Shown: positions 22,669-32,659 of the stretch, piece after piece | Numbering within the stretch: the first letter of the stretch is position 1 | Layout: each line of letters opens with the position of its first letter | Notes under the pieces: model-generated | What the model was told of the DNA's origin: nothing | Seen by the model: the letters and a program-made list of their open reading frames with translations, nothing else | Databases searched by the model: none | Position numbers and translations under genes: made by a program | Assembly (NCBI GenBank): GCA_033964015.1 | Contig: CM066914.1 | Location: 14,065,831 to 14,129,830 of the forward strand | DNA from: Scolanthus callimorphus | Taxonomy: Eukaryota > Cnidaria > Anthozoa > Actiniaria > Edwardsiidae | Direction: 5' to 3' | Length of the DNA: 64,000 bases

Positions 22669-23434
22669 CGGAGGGTCTAATTTGCAGGTCGCAGGTTGCA
22701 GGTCAGGTTGCAGTTGCAGGTCAGGTGCAGGTTGGATGCAGGTTGAGTCTAAAATGCAGGTCGGGTGATTTTTACGTTTTTTTTTTTAGATTTAGAGGAA
22801 ATTTTCACTCGAGAGAGACAGTATATAATTATAAACTTTGTTTTGGCGAAGAGATCAAGGTGAGTGCTTTTATTCGTGAATTATTCATTTAAAACCGTAT
22901 TCCCTTGTTCCTTCGAGCATTAATCAATGCCAAGAATGGTTTAGTGACAATAGTGTGGGTAAACAATATTATTTGATTAGCTTTTCGACCTTGTTATTTG
23001 CTTTTATAAACGTTATAACGCCGATGGAGCTTGATCGAGGGTCTTTTATCCAACGACTTGATCAGATTTAAGTCTTGCCACTGAATATAGTTTATACCTT
23101 ATACTATCACATCACATCGGTATTAAATGACGATACCACGGGCTGACTCTCCCGTTTTTCCGGGAGACTAAATATTTTCACCTGTTTCCTGAGCTTTTGT
23201 AATTGTTGTATGTTTACTGTGTTTATTTTTATGCGATTACTCGACAGCCGACTTTTCGCTTCGCTCACTTTTTCCTTTGCGTATTATAATATACTGTCTC
23301 TCGAGAGAACAAATTTCCTCTAAAATGTTAATCTAAAAAAATCCCGTAAAAATCACCCGACCTGCATTTTAGACTCAACCTGCATCCAACCTGCACCTGA
23401 CCTGCAACCTGCGACCTGCAAATTAGACCCTCCG
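22669..23434. mobile_element. Foldback (Mutator-like) DNA transposon with 9-base target duplication
   Basis: 766 bases. Inverted ends start CGGAGGGTCTAATTTGCAGG and extend about 150 bases on each side, including matching CTCGAGAGAGACAGTATAT and its inverse. A perfect 9-base direct repeat CAAATGCTA flanks it (22660-22668 and 23435-23443). The outer ends carry tandem short repeats built on CAGGT and GCAGGT. There is no transposase. Long inverted ends and a 9-base duplication point to a Mutator-like non-autonomous element (inference). Confidence 0.85.
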
Positions 23435-24361
23435 CAAATGCTACACGATTCTAAGCATTTCAAGCTCCAAAGAATGATGTTGTACATCATGTTGAGACAC
23501 CTAAACTGGGTAACTGTTTTATAAATTATAGGGTTTTTGCAGTTTAACATCCGCACAAATGTGTGATAATTATGTTCACGGCTTTACTGCGGACTTTTTT
23601 CAACCAACCGCAAACAGCGTTTTGGTGTCCACCAGCCAAACCTCTAACCTGGCCCGATAACTCCCATGATCTAAATAGCACTTCTCCTTACTCAAAACAA
23701 TATACTTCCCTGGGAGAATTTGTTATTGTATTTGCTCCTCATTCCTCATCACTTATTGGATGATTCATGAAATTCTCCTCTTGTTCTCTTGGCAATGCCT
23801 TGATATAGTTGAGAGAAGTTAAGGTTGATCACCTCTGAGCGTGAAAGGGTTAAAGAGCCCTCTTATCTGTGAGATGTTTTTGGTGGTGAGCGTTACGTAA
23901 TGTTTTCCAATAGAATATTGGATATCTGAAAAAGTTAATAGAAAAATTGACTGACAAACACCAGAATGCTGTTTCCTGTTTGGAAGATGAAATTCGCAGA
24001 ATAATGAAAATGATACTAAAAAACTGATATGTGAAAGAAGGTTTTTAATTCAAATCCGTGAGTTTGTAGTCATTTGTAGGTTAACCCTGTACAAATGGAA
24101 ACGAGAAACTCAAATTTTAAGAGATTAAAAATATTACACTTGGGTTCCCATGGTGACCGATGTTTTAGCCTTTGGCCGAGGGGATAGTTGCAAGAGACTC
24201 ACTCAGCATCCATTTTGTCAGCCTAGCACTAACATACGGAGTCAGAAAAAAGCATTCCATTTCCATCGGCGTATCATTTAGGGAATGCAGTGGGTTCTGT
24301 TTGTAGATGGTTATCTCGAGCTTTCTACAATAAGAAAGGAGTGGCTTTATAGGGATCTTTA

Positions 24362-24502
24362 CAGCGGCCCAGCCAGGATTTCTAAAGGGGGGGGGGGGGG
24401 GGGGGGATAGTGAAAACATGGGACGAAAATGCTCAAATTTCCTCCAGCAAATACAGTAAATGTATGGGAAAATCTCCGGCCCCTCCCTGGCTACGCCCCT
24501 GC
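24362..24502. repeat. Dispersed element, 'gtagccagg' family
   Basis: Second copy of the 14595 family: GCCCAGCCAGGATTTCTAAA, a 24-base G run, GATAGTGAAAACATGGGACG, then CTGGCTACGCCCCTGC. Nothing gene-like was seen in 23450-24360. Confidence 0.7.
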
Positions 24503-25179
24503 TTTAACCTGTTCACTCGGGCCATTATTCCACTCCATTAACTCAATGCTCGGCTGATATTACAACCGAATTCGTTATATCGCAATGACCCAAAAAATTA
24601 CCAAGCGTTGATTAAACGCTACCCTAAAATATCTCATTGTTCAATGCTATAGAAAAGGTCCCTTTGGTGTTTGTTTTCCTGTTAATTGTGATACTTTCCA
24701 TCAAGGACAAAGAAAGAGTTGGTATTTTTTAAGGGTAAAAACCCTAGGTTGTGAAACCCCTAAAATACCTGAGCCTAATTTAAACCCCTAGAAAAATACG
24801 ACGAGCACCCCTATCACCTCGACATGGGAAGATTTCCAGCGATTCTCAAACATTTAAATTGAGAAAACGAGCTATCTAAAGGCCACAAAAATGTTATTGC
24901 GCGTAAGTTGTAGAGCAGATAAATTGATTTTTTCTTGCTCACGCACAAACTTGATCGACCAGTTTCTCATGTGCGAAAGAGAAATGACATTTGTGTGCAG
25001 AGGCTACATTTGCGAAGTTGAAAAACACAAGAAAACATAAAAGTAAAAGCAAAAATATGCAGGGAGTTTAAAGTAGCCTCTGTTTGCAAGGAACAATAAG
25101 CGTTGCGGAAAACAATGGGATTCTTTGGACTTTTGCTCGAGTGACAATTGGCGCTAGAAAACCAAAGACCAATTCTCAT

Positions 25180-25462
25180 AACAGGGGGTGGGGGGTGGGG
25201 GTACTTGAATGTAAAAAAGGTAGGGATGACAGTCGGGAAGCCCGAGAATTTCCACCCTGAAAATACCTGTCAGGAAAAATTCCGCTCCTAAAATACCTTT
25301 TTCAGCGTACCGTTTAGTTCGAAGAACCCCTAAAAAATGCCGGATTTTTTTCAGCGTATGGTTTTCGTTCAGAAAACCCCTAAAAAATACCGGATCGACG
25401 ATTTTAACCCCTACAAATACGACGGCATACCTACCATCCGAATATGGGGGGGGGGGGGGGCA
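25180..25462. repeat. Dispersed element, 'cccctaaaaaataccgga' family
   Basis: Internal repeats of CCCCTAAAAAATACCGGAT, a GGTAGGGATGACAGTCGGGA segment, and G runs at both ends. A second copy lies at 49390-49590 and a partial one around 24720-24830. Non-coding. The rest of 24830-26420 holds nothing recognisable. Confidence 0.65.
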
Positions 25463-26420
25463 GGAGTATACATATGTAGGAAAACTAAATCATAGTGTTG
25501 GTGGATGGGTGTACCTTTAAAGAAATAGCAATGCCAATCGAGCGGCTAAAATGGCTATCGTAGGTCAAACCGTGAATTGCTGTTATAACAAAAGTGGACG
25601 ACATACATCAATCTATAACAAAGCAGAAGACAAACAAGCAAGAAAAACATAAACGAAATAACGGTGAAGAAATAGGATATGCAAGGGAGGACATTAGAGA
25701 GGGGTGAACTTAGTAGAAATGAGAAATAAGAATTTCCAATTTCTAATACAGCTGGGACAATCTAGGAAAGGAAGCTCTTCACAGGGACGTGACTTGTTTT
25801 TTTTTTTTTTAATTAAACTTTGACACCCATAACACGGATATTTTAATACAACAAATAGTCATTCAACTGCTCAAAACAGAATCTGTGTTTCTGTAAGCAA
25901 CGTTGTACACCTTTTATGTATGGATAAATAACCTATATGTTTGTTCGGCATTGCTGATATCAATATCCCATTTATTTGTTCGCGCTTTTTTGCCGTATAA
26001 AAAGCGAAAGGGATACATGCAAGTGTATTTGTGACACCCTTGAAATGTGGGATAATTCTACCTTAGGGATAAGAATGCAATTTTCTTCAACGAATTTAGC
26101 GGTGAGATATTTTACTGAAGGCATATTTATTCCTAGATAGGGTTATCCCAACTTTCAGTACTGGCTTCCCGGGACTGGCTCCGACCGATTAAAGGACAAA
26201 TCTAAAACAGCTAACGCTGAGAAACCCAACTGCTGTGGTATACCGCTTTATGAATAGGACCGGAAATGGTTCCTTTGTGAAGAAAAACTTCTATAATGGG
26301 CCTTTCAAGGCCTTCACCAAAATAACGACGTTATGAATCAGCAATCACAGACAAATGTATAAAAGGAAATATTAACCTGCGATTAATTCGCTCCAGAACT
26401 ATGTTGGAAAAACATCTCGC

Positions 26421-27709
26421 CTTTATGCATTACATTGTCCCTTACTTACTATAAAATAGCAGGGAAAATACAAAAAGAGTAAAAAGGTTTAGTTAAAAAT
26501 AAGTATGGTTCCCTTGTAGTTACTCCTTGTTATAAATGTCCCTTCCTTGCGGCCGCTGCGGGCGTCTTTGTGAGGAGGAGGAGGAGGGCTATTCTATGAG
26601 GAGGAGGAGGACTATTTTGTGAGGAGGAGGAGGAGGTCTATTCTGCGAGGAGGAAGAGGAGAAGGATGACTATTTTTGTGAGGAGGAGGAGTGAGGAGGA
26701 GGAGGAGGACTATTTTGTGAGGAGGAGGAGGGGGTCTATTTTGTGAGGAGAGAAGGGCTATTCTGTAAGGAGGAGTAGGAGGATGGTACCCCGTGGTTAT
26801 CACGTTCTTATTAATATCCCCCGATGCGCCCGCTGCGGGCATCTTGCGGGTGCTATGTGGCCGCTACGGGCGTCCTGCGGGCGCTGTCGCGGGCGTTGTA
26901 GCGGGCGTTGACGGGCGCTGTAGCGGGCGTCCTTGCGGGAGCTACGGCATTGCTGTGATGTATTGCGGTATCCAGGGTTTCTGTGGGGTTTCTGTTGGGT
27001 TTCTGTGGGGGTTTCTCTAGGGTTTCTCTAGGGTTTCTGTGAGGGTTCTGTGGGGGTTCTATGGGGGTTTTGTGGGAGTTCTGTGAGGGTTCTGTGGGGG
27101 TTCTGTTGGGGTTTCTGAATGGAGTAACGCCCGCAAGGACGCCCGCAAGACGCCCGCTACAGCGCCCATCAACGCCCGCTACAACGCCCTCACGCCGCTA
27201 CAACGCCCGCTACAGCGCCCGCAGGACGCCCGTAGCGGCCACATAGCACCCGCAAGATGCCCGCAGCGGGCGCATCGGACGGATATTAATGACAACGTGA
27301 TAACCACGGGGTAACCATCCTCCTACTCCTTACAGAATAGCCCTCCTCCTCCTCCTCACAGAATAGCCCTCCTCCTCCTCACAAAACAGACCTCCTCCTC
27401 CTCCTCACAAAATAGTCCTCCTCCTTCTCCTCCTCACTCCTCCTCCTCACAAAATAGTCCTCCTCCTCCTCTTCCTCCTCACAGAATAGACCTCCTCCTC
27501 CTCCTCACAAAATAGTCCTCCTCCTCATAGAATAGCCCTCCTCCTCCTCCTCCTCACAAAGACGCCCGCAGCGGCCGCAAGGAACGGACATTTATAACAA
27601 TGGAATAACTACAAGGGAACCATGCTTATTTTAAACAAAACCTTTCACTCTTTTTGTATTTTTCCCTACTATTTATAGTTAAGTAAGGACAATGTAATGT
27701 ATAATAAAG
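26421..27709. repeat. 1.3-kb inverted repeat (foldback) with GAGGAGG minisatellite in both arms
   Basis: Left arm about 26421-26955, right arm about 27120-27709, nearly complementary along their length: outer AT-rich ends, then TTGCGGCCGCTGCGGGCGTC, a minisatellite of GAGGAGGAGG units separated by CTATTTTGTG or CTATTCTGTG, then GTGGTTATCACGTT and a GCGGGCG-rich block. The loop (about 26965-27118) is a degenerate array of GGGTTTCTGTG. No transposase. Open frames across it are proline- or glycine-rich artefacts. Confidence 0.88.
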
Positions 27710-27989
27710 AGAACAGAATCTTAACGTCATCCTCCGTAATATTTTTTTCTGTAAATTTCATGATGTTAACCCCACATTTTTTTCACTTTAATCCACTAAA
27801 CCTCTGGTTTTATAGACTCTGAGAACAATAGAAACCACAAGCACATGGAATAGACAAAACAAACACACAGCCACGTATTGAATGACTGGACCCACGGGAG
27901 CTCTGCTTATATTGACTCTGAGAACAATAGGTCGATAAACAATGATACCATTCTTAAAGTAAGACCACCGCGTGGAAAACCGCAGCCAC

Positions 27990-28365
27990 GTGTTGAACAC
28001 AAAGGAACACCTGTATCAACAAACTTAATGTATTCCTCCGCAATAAAGAACAAAAGAACACCTGTGTCAACAATCAACCTTAAGTTTATTAATTCCGCGT
28101 GGGGACGCTCATTAATTCCGCCGCAATAAAGAACAAAAGAACACCTGTGTCAACAATAAACCGCAAGCTCATTATGTATTCCGCCTCACTTTTAAATAAA
28201 GGAACACCTGTGTCAACAATAAACCGCAAGCTCATTAATTCCGCGTGGGGACGCTCATTAATTCAACCGCAGTAAAGAACAAAAGAACACCTGTGTCAAC
28301 AATCAACCGCAAGCTCATTAATTCCGCGTGTTGACGCTCATTAATTCAACCGCGACGCTCATTAT
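27990..28365. repeat. Irregular tandem array with 'aacacctgtgtcaacaat' units
   Basis: Units mix AAAGAACACCTGTGTCAACA, CCGCAAGCTCATTAATTCCG and GTGGGGACGCTCATTAATTC in variable order. At least five copies of the first block. No coding potential. Confidence 0.8.
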
Positions 28366-28453
28366 GTATTCCTGCGCAAAATTAGTATTCCTGCGCAGAA
28401 AAGGGCTAATTCGGTCCCTCCTATACTACATATGTTGCCAGGTATGTTGCTAT

Positions 28454-28660
28454 GCTGTCAAAATAGCGGCTGACTTAAAGTTTTATAGATCAAGCCATAG
28501 TTTAACTATGATCAAGCAACGCTGCACATTACAGAAAGGGCGTGGCTATAACGTTGCTGTCAAAATAGCGGCTGACTTAAAAGTTTTATAGATCAAGCCA
28601 TAGTTTAACTATGATCAAGCAACGCTGCACATTACAGAAAGGGCGTGGCTATAACGTTGC
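28454..28660. repeat. 102-base direct tandem duplication
   Basis: Two almost identical copies, each starting GCTGTCAAAATAGCGGCTGA and containing the small palindrome CCATAGTTTAACTATG. One base differs near the start (AAAGTT against AAAAGTT). Confidence 0.92.
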
Positions 28661-28999
28661 TATTTCGCAAAAAACTTCTGCTCGCACAAATGCTGGAAGG
28701 ATGCTCGGCCGAAATTGTTAGGGTTGCTTCAGGCTGGTTAGTTGTCACTCAGCTTCGTAGAATTACATCTCTGTGGCGTGAAACTCAAATTTGTATTCAA
28801 AATTTGTACTTCAATTTTAGGTCAAATTTTCACCTTCGCGAAGCTCCTAGCCTCGCACGATCTCAGATATCTGCGTCAAATGTTCTGTGTCGTTAGAAAA
28901 TGGTAACACCTAAAAAACCGTGTGAGGGAATTTTTATTTTTTTACTTCAAAAAGATTGATGATTTATAATATAGCTACAATAACGCGCGCTCTGATTGG

Positions 29000-29365
29000 T
29001 CCAAATCTACACCGATAAAGTAATGGTTCTTCCCCGCTATATCATAAAAGCATTTAGTATAAACCAACTAATGGTCTATTACAAATCCTGCATTCTGATT
29101 GGCTGAGCTACTAATGGTCTATTAGTGATAGACCATACCTGGCAAAACCACCATTTTTTCAACATAAAATAATGGCATTCATTGCCAAGACCGACCAACT
29201 ATAGTTGGTTTAAACTAAAACAATTAGACCTCTCGTCCTCGTGTGCTATGAAATCAATAGACCATTCGGCCTTCGGCTCGTGGTCTATTCATCATAGCAC
29301 ATTCTGCCTCGAGGTCTAATTGTTCAAGAGCACAATGTTCTATGACATTATCGGCGAAATAGAGC
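29000..29365. mobile_element. Composite palindromic repeats
   Basis: An inverted pair around 29219-29328 (CAATTAGACCTCTCGTCCTC against GAGGTCTAATTG, with CTTCGGCTCG in the loop) sits beside TAATGGTCTATTA units. The left part (TCTGATTGGTCC, AAGTAATGGTTCTTCCCCGC) recurs inverted at about 41755-41850; the right part resembles the ends of the 41563 element. Confidence 0.6.
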
Positions 29366-29585
29366 ACGCGTATTTGGTGCAGATGATCCTTTCTCAAGCC
29401 AGATGAGGTAGTGTATTGCAGTATTTCTCATTGTATCTTTTGCGCACGTTTCCTTTTCTAGAAAAACAGTTTGTGGACAGTCAGCTTCTTAACTAAACCC
29501 AAGTTGTTTCGCGAGAACAAGACATTAGTGGCGGCGCATGCGCAGAACCGCTAACCCTGCCAGCTATTCATCCAGCATCTTCACC

Positions 29586-30248
29586 ATGACAACCAATCGC
29601 ACAGCAGTCTTAGAAGCACTCAACATGTCATTCGTATTGCTTAGCAACCAAACCAATCCCTTGTACATGTTCCCACCTTTGGAAGACTTTCACATTGCAT
29701 TCATGGTGATCCTCTCTTTCATCGCTGTATTTGGAGTCACCGAAAACGCACTTGTAATTCACGTGTCACGGCCACTAGTCTCCTACAACGGTGCACAGAA
29801 CGAAAGCCGACGTCGGGAGGCAATGATCTACTATTTCATCAATACCTTAGCCTGGTGTGACGTGGGAGGATCTTTAGTAGCTGTGGTAATAACTCTAGAG
29901 TACCATGTAGAATTATTCCATGAATTGTGGCCCTGCCGACTAATGCGCTTCATAGTATTCGTATTTGGCTGCATCACTGTACTGATTCTAACTGCGATAA
30001 GCATTGAAAGATATACCGCCGTGGTCCACCCCTACAAGGTCTTAGCCACGGGCAGCGTTAAGAAGGTTACAAGAGGAGCGTGGCCTTTGGGCGTGGCACT
30101 AGCTGTTATGTGCTGTTTCTCGTATGACACGCACAAGAGGTTTCTAGACGATGGCGCACCTACACCCTCGGGTGTGGCCCGAGTACGGCCGACCCGTTCA
30201 GGAAAAGACTCTTCTTGGCGTTCATGACCTTTGCATACGTGATACCAG
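29586..30248 (+). CDS. Rhodopsin-like GPCR, 5' part only (TM1-TM5), frame-broken
   Basis: N-terminus with three N-glycosylation sequons (NRT, NMS, NQT); TM1 VILSFIAVFGVTENALVI; TM2 with CD at the conserved Asp site; TM3 starting at Cys in WPCRLMRF and ending ERYTAVV, the DRY-motif position; TM4 GAWPLGVALAVMCC. After about 30150 the frame must shift by one base (one missing G in ATGGCGC) to continue TYTLGCGPSTADPF, the second extracellular loop Cys, and TM5 FLAFMTFAYVIP, ending at a GTAAGG donor. I chose ATG 29586 (context CACCATGA) over 29538. No TM6-TM7 exon is seen before KANSL2 starts at 32660. Ligand family not identifiable. It may be a pseudogene fragment or a gene with a distant last exon. 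Confidence 0.75.
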
Positions 30249-31069
30249 GTAAGGGAAACGGGAAGAACACGGTGGCTGGTCATGATATATAAGATATTTA
30301 TCTCTAGAATGTCAATGGTTATCTGTGTTAAGGTTTTTTTTTTCAATAGAATGTTATTTGGATGTGCTTGGAAAGTTCGTATTTCTGCGTGTTGTTTCCA
30401 CTAAAAATGTAATTTTGTTCATTCTTAGGTGTCTTGGGGGTTAGTGTTAGGGGGAGGGGGGTGCGTCGTATAAATGTCGTCTATTCCAGCTTCAACTGCT
30501 TCGGAGGCGCATTCATATATTAACACCATTTCGTTACTGTAGCTAGTATTACTGGGGTGCCTTGTGTCCCACACTTTCAGTTTTTGTTCGTGGAAAATGC
30601 TTGCCTCCCCCATTTTTATGCGCCATTGTCTAAGTTAAGGAGCCGCCGAGGGCCACCAGGGAAATGCCTGTCAGCTCCCTTCCTCTTCACCAAATCTTTC
30701 GGGCTCTCATGAAAGCCCGATAATCCTCAAATCTTCACGACTGACTCTTACGAACCTTTTACACCAAATCTCTCATGAAAGCCCGAATCTTCAGATCGAT
30801 TTTTATTATTGGAGAGTAAAAGTTGGATGGAGAATTTTTCAAAAAAAATCTCCTGGATATAACTCCGAATCTCCAGATTTTCTCAGCAACATTTCACGAT
30901 CTATATAGTTGGTATCGATGTCTGTGCCCTCGGCAAGGATTCCGAGAAAGTAGGAAAATGCTCGGAAAGTTTTTTGGGGAAAATTGGTAAAACGAAAAGT
31001 TCTTGAGAATTTAGTTTAAGAGCTTCTGTGGATGGCACCCGAGGATGGCGGCATAGAAAGTGTTGTATA

Positions 31070-31315
31070 ATCCAGGGCCGTAGCGCTTACTGGGGCCAGG
31101 GGGCCCGTGCCCCCCCCCCCCCCCGTTTTTCCCCAAACAACCTCACGATTTTGCACCCTGCATATCAAAGTTCTCCCAAACATACGGTAATTTCACATGC
31201 TGGGCTCTAAATTTTCGGCACGCTAGTCGCGCGCAAAAGAGTTTAAACTTTCCTTAATAAAAACTGTCTTCAGTTGTTTTATATGTCGTGCCCCCCCAGT
31301 TTTTGGAGGCTTGCT
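31070..31315. repeat. 'gtagc'-family element with long C run
   Basis: Begins GGGCCGTAGCGCTTACTGGG, has a long C run (31111-31125) and ends GGCTTGCTACGCCCTTG. Related to the 14595 family by its ends. The stretch 30250-31070 between it and the GPCR shows only short repeats of GCTCTCATGAAAGCCCGA (about 30705 and 30770). Confidence 0.5.
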
Positions 31316-31399
31316 ACGCCCTTGTAATCTTTCATTTTACAATTACAATTACATGTGAATATCTCCCATTGTTCTAATTTCCTCTTAATCTATGTATGC

Positions 31400-32020
31400 T
31401 CTCTAGCGTAACCGTTTTCACCCGTCCACACTACAACGCGTATCCGTACGAAAACGCTCTATGCATTCAGTGGGCATGCTCAAACAAACTCGAAGCATGC
31501 GCATTTCGATCTGTCGGCCCGCGAAATTGGCCGCGTTTGCTGTGCTGACGTCATCGTTTTCAGATAGCATCGTTTTCACCCGTCCACACTAGAAAACAGC
31601 GTTTTCAAACAGCTCCGTTTTCAGATCGCTCTCCACTCTGGAGAGCGTTTTTGGATTGATCCGTTTTCGGTGATCGTTTTCGCGTTGTAGTGTGGACGAT
31701 AGCCGTATCCGGAGCAAAATGTATCCGTTTTCGTTTGAAAACGGAGTAGTGTGTGTGGATCGACGGGCGAAAACGATACGAAAACGATAAGTGTGGACGC
31801 AAATCTTTTTGAAAACGGAGCAAAAAAGTTTCCGTTTTTGTTTGAAAACGGTGTAGTATGGACAGGGTCTTAGTGTGGACGGCGAAAACGGAGCTTTTCG
31901 AAAACGATGACGTCATGTCACAAGGCTGCGACGAGGTTCATGACCGCGGGCTCTCGTTTTTCTTTTGACGCATGCGCTAAGCTGAAGTTTCTTGTGCGCA
32001 AATTTATAGCCGGCGTAGTG
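31400..32020. mobile_element. Cluster of 'ccgtccacact / agtgtggacgg' MITE fragments
   Basis: Repeated CCGTTTTCACCCGTCCACAC and inverses (GTAGTGTGGACG, GAAAACGGAG). The segment 31875-32015 (GAAAACGATGACGTCATGTC, GACCGCGGGCTCTCGTTTTT) is the same family as 9500-9640. Several insertions appear nested. No ORF. Confidence 0.7.
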
Positions 32021-32025
32021 TGAAC

Positions 32026-32390
32026 ACAGGTTCCCCAACTCCGTGGGAGTTTAAAATAATCTATTTGAATAAAGCTAAAGTAGTTTCAATACCGTAATGT
32101 TTGTTATTGACTTCACTTACATGAATCACATATCCTTCTGTAAGAGAAATAACAGTACAATAATAAACTTTCAATAAACTTTCATTTAGCCATCCTGTAC
32201 ATCCGATAAATTTGAGTTTTGAGTCCGTTTTTAGCGATTTCTATTTCACCCCTCTTTCCTCTATATAAAATCTCTCCTTGGAGAAATTCATGTAAGTGAA
32301 GTCAATAACAAACATTACGGTATTGAAACTACTTTAGCTACTTTATTCAAATAGATTATTTTAAACTCCCACGGAGCTTGGGGAACCTGT
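32026..32390. mobile_element. Palindromic MITE just upstream of KANSL2
   Basis: 365 bases with inverted ends of about 100 bases: ACAGGTTCCCCAACTCCGTG at the left and its inverse ending GGGGAACCTGT. Flanks share an imperfect 7-base repeat (TGTGAAC and GGTGAAC). It inserted next to the 31400-32020 fragments and ends 270 bases before the KANSL2 ATG. Confidence 0.8.
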
Positions 32391-32659
32391 GGTGAACGGA
32401 AAAACATTTGTTCCCGCGAGGTGACCTCCTCCTCCGTCGATCCTCCTCCCGTGGTCGTGACTCGTGTGGTTGGGGTGGATATTCCCTGCTAGCAGAGGCC
32501 ACTTCGATCTTGTTGTTTGTTTTAGCGTAGTCGAAAATCACAAGAAAACATGCGGTTAAAGTGAAAGAAAATAAGGGTGGATACTGGTTATAGGAGATTC
32601 GTGGGTTTCCTGTGGTTACCCAGAATGCCAAACTACGTTGTGATCCAATAAAATCCAAT

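Noticed and set aside
26970..27118. Telomere-like repeat (AGGGTTTCTCTAGGGTTT)
   Set aside because: Units vary (GGGTTTCTGTG, GGGTTCTGTG) and none is the animal TTAGGG repeat; it is the loop of the inverted repeat.
26612..27246. Proline- or glycine-rich ORFs on both strands
   Set aside because: They lie in the GAGGAGG and GCGGGCG arms of the inverted repeat and have low-complexity composition only.
31605..31916. 103-aa minus-strand ORF
   Set aside because: Made of MITE text (CCGTTTTC and GTGTGGACGG repeats); no family resemblance.
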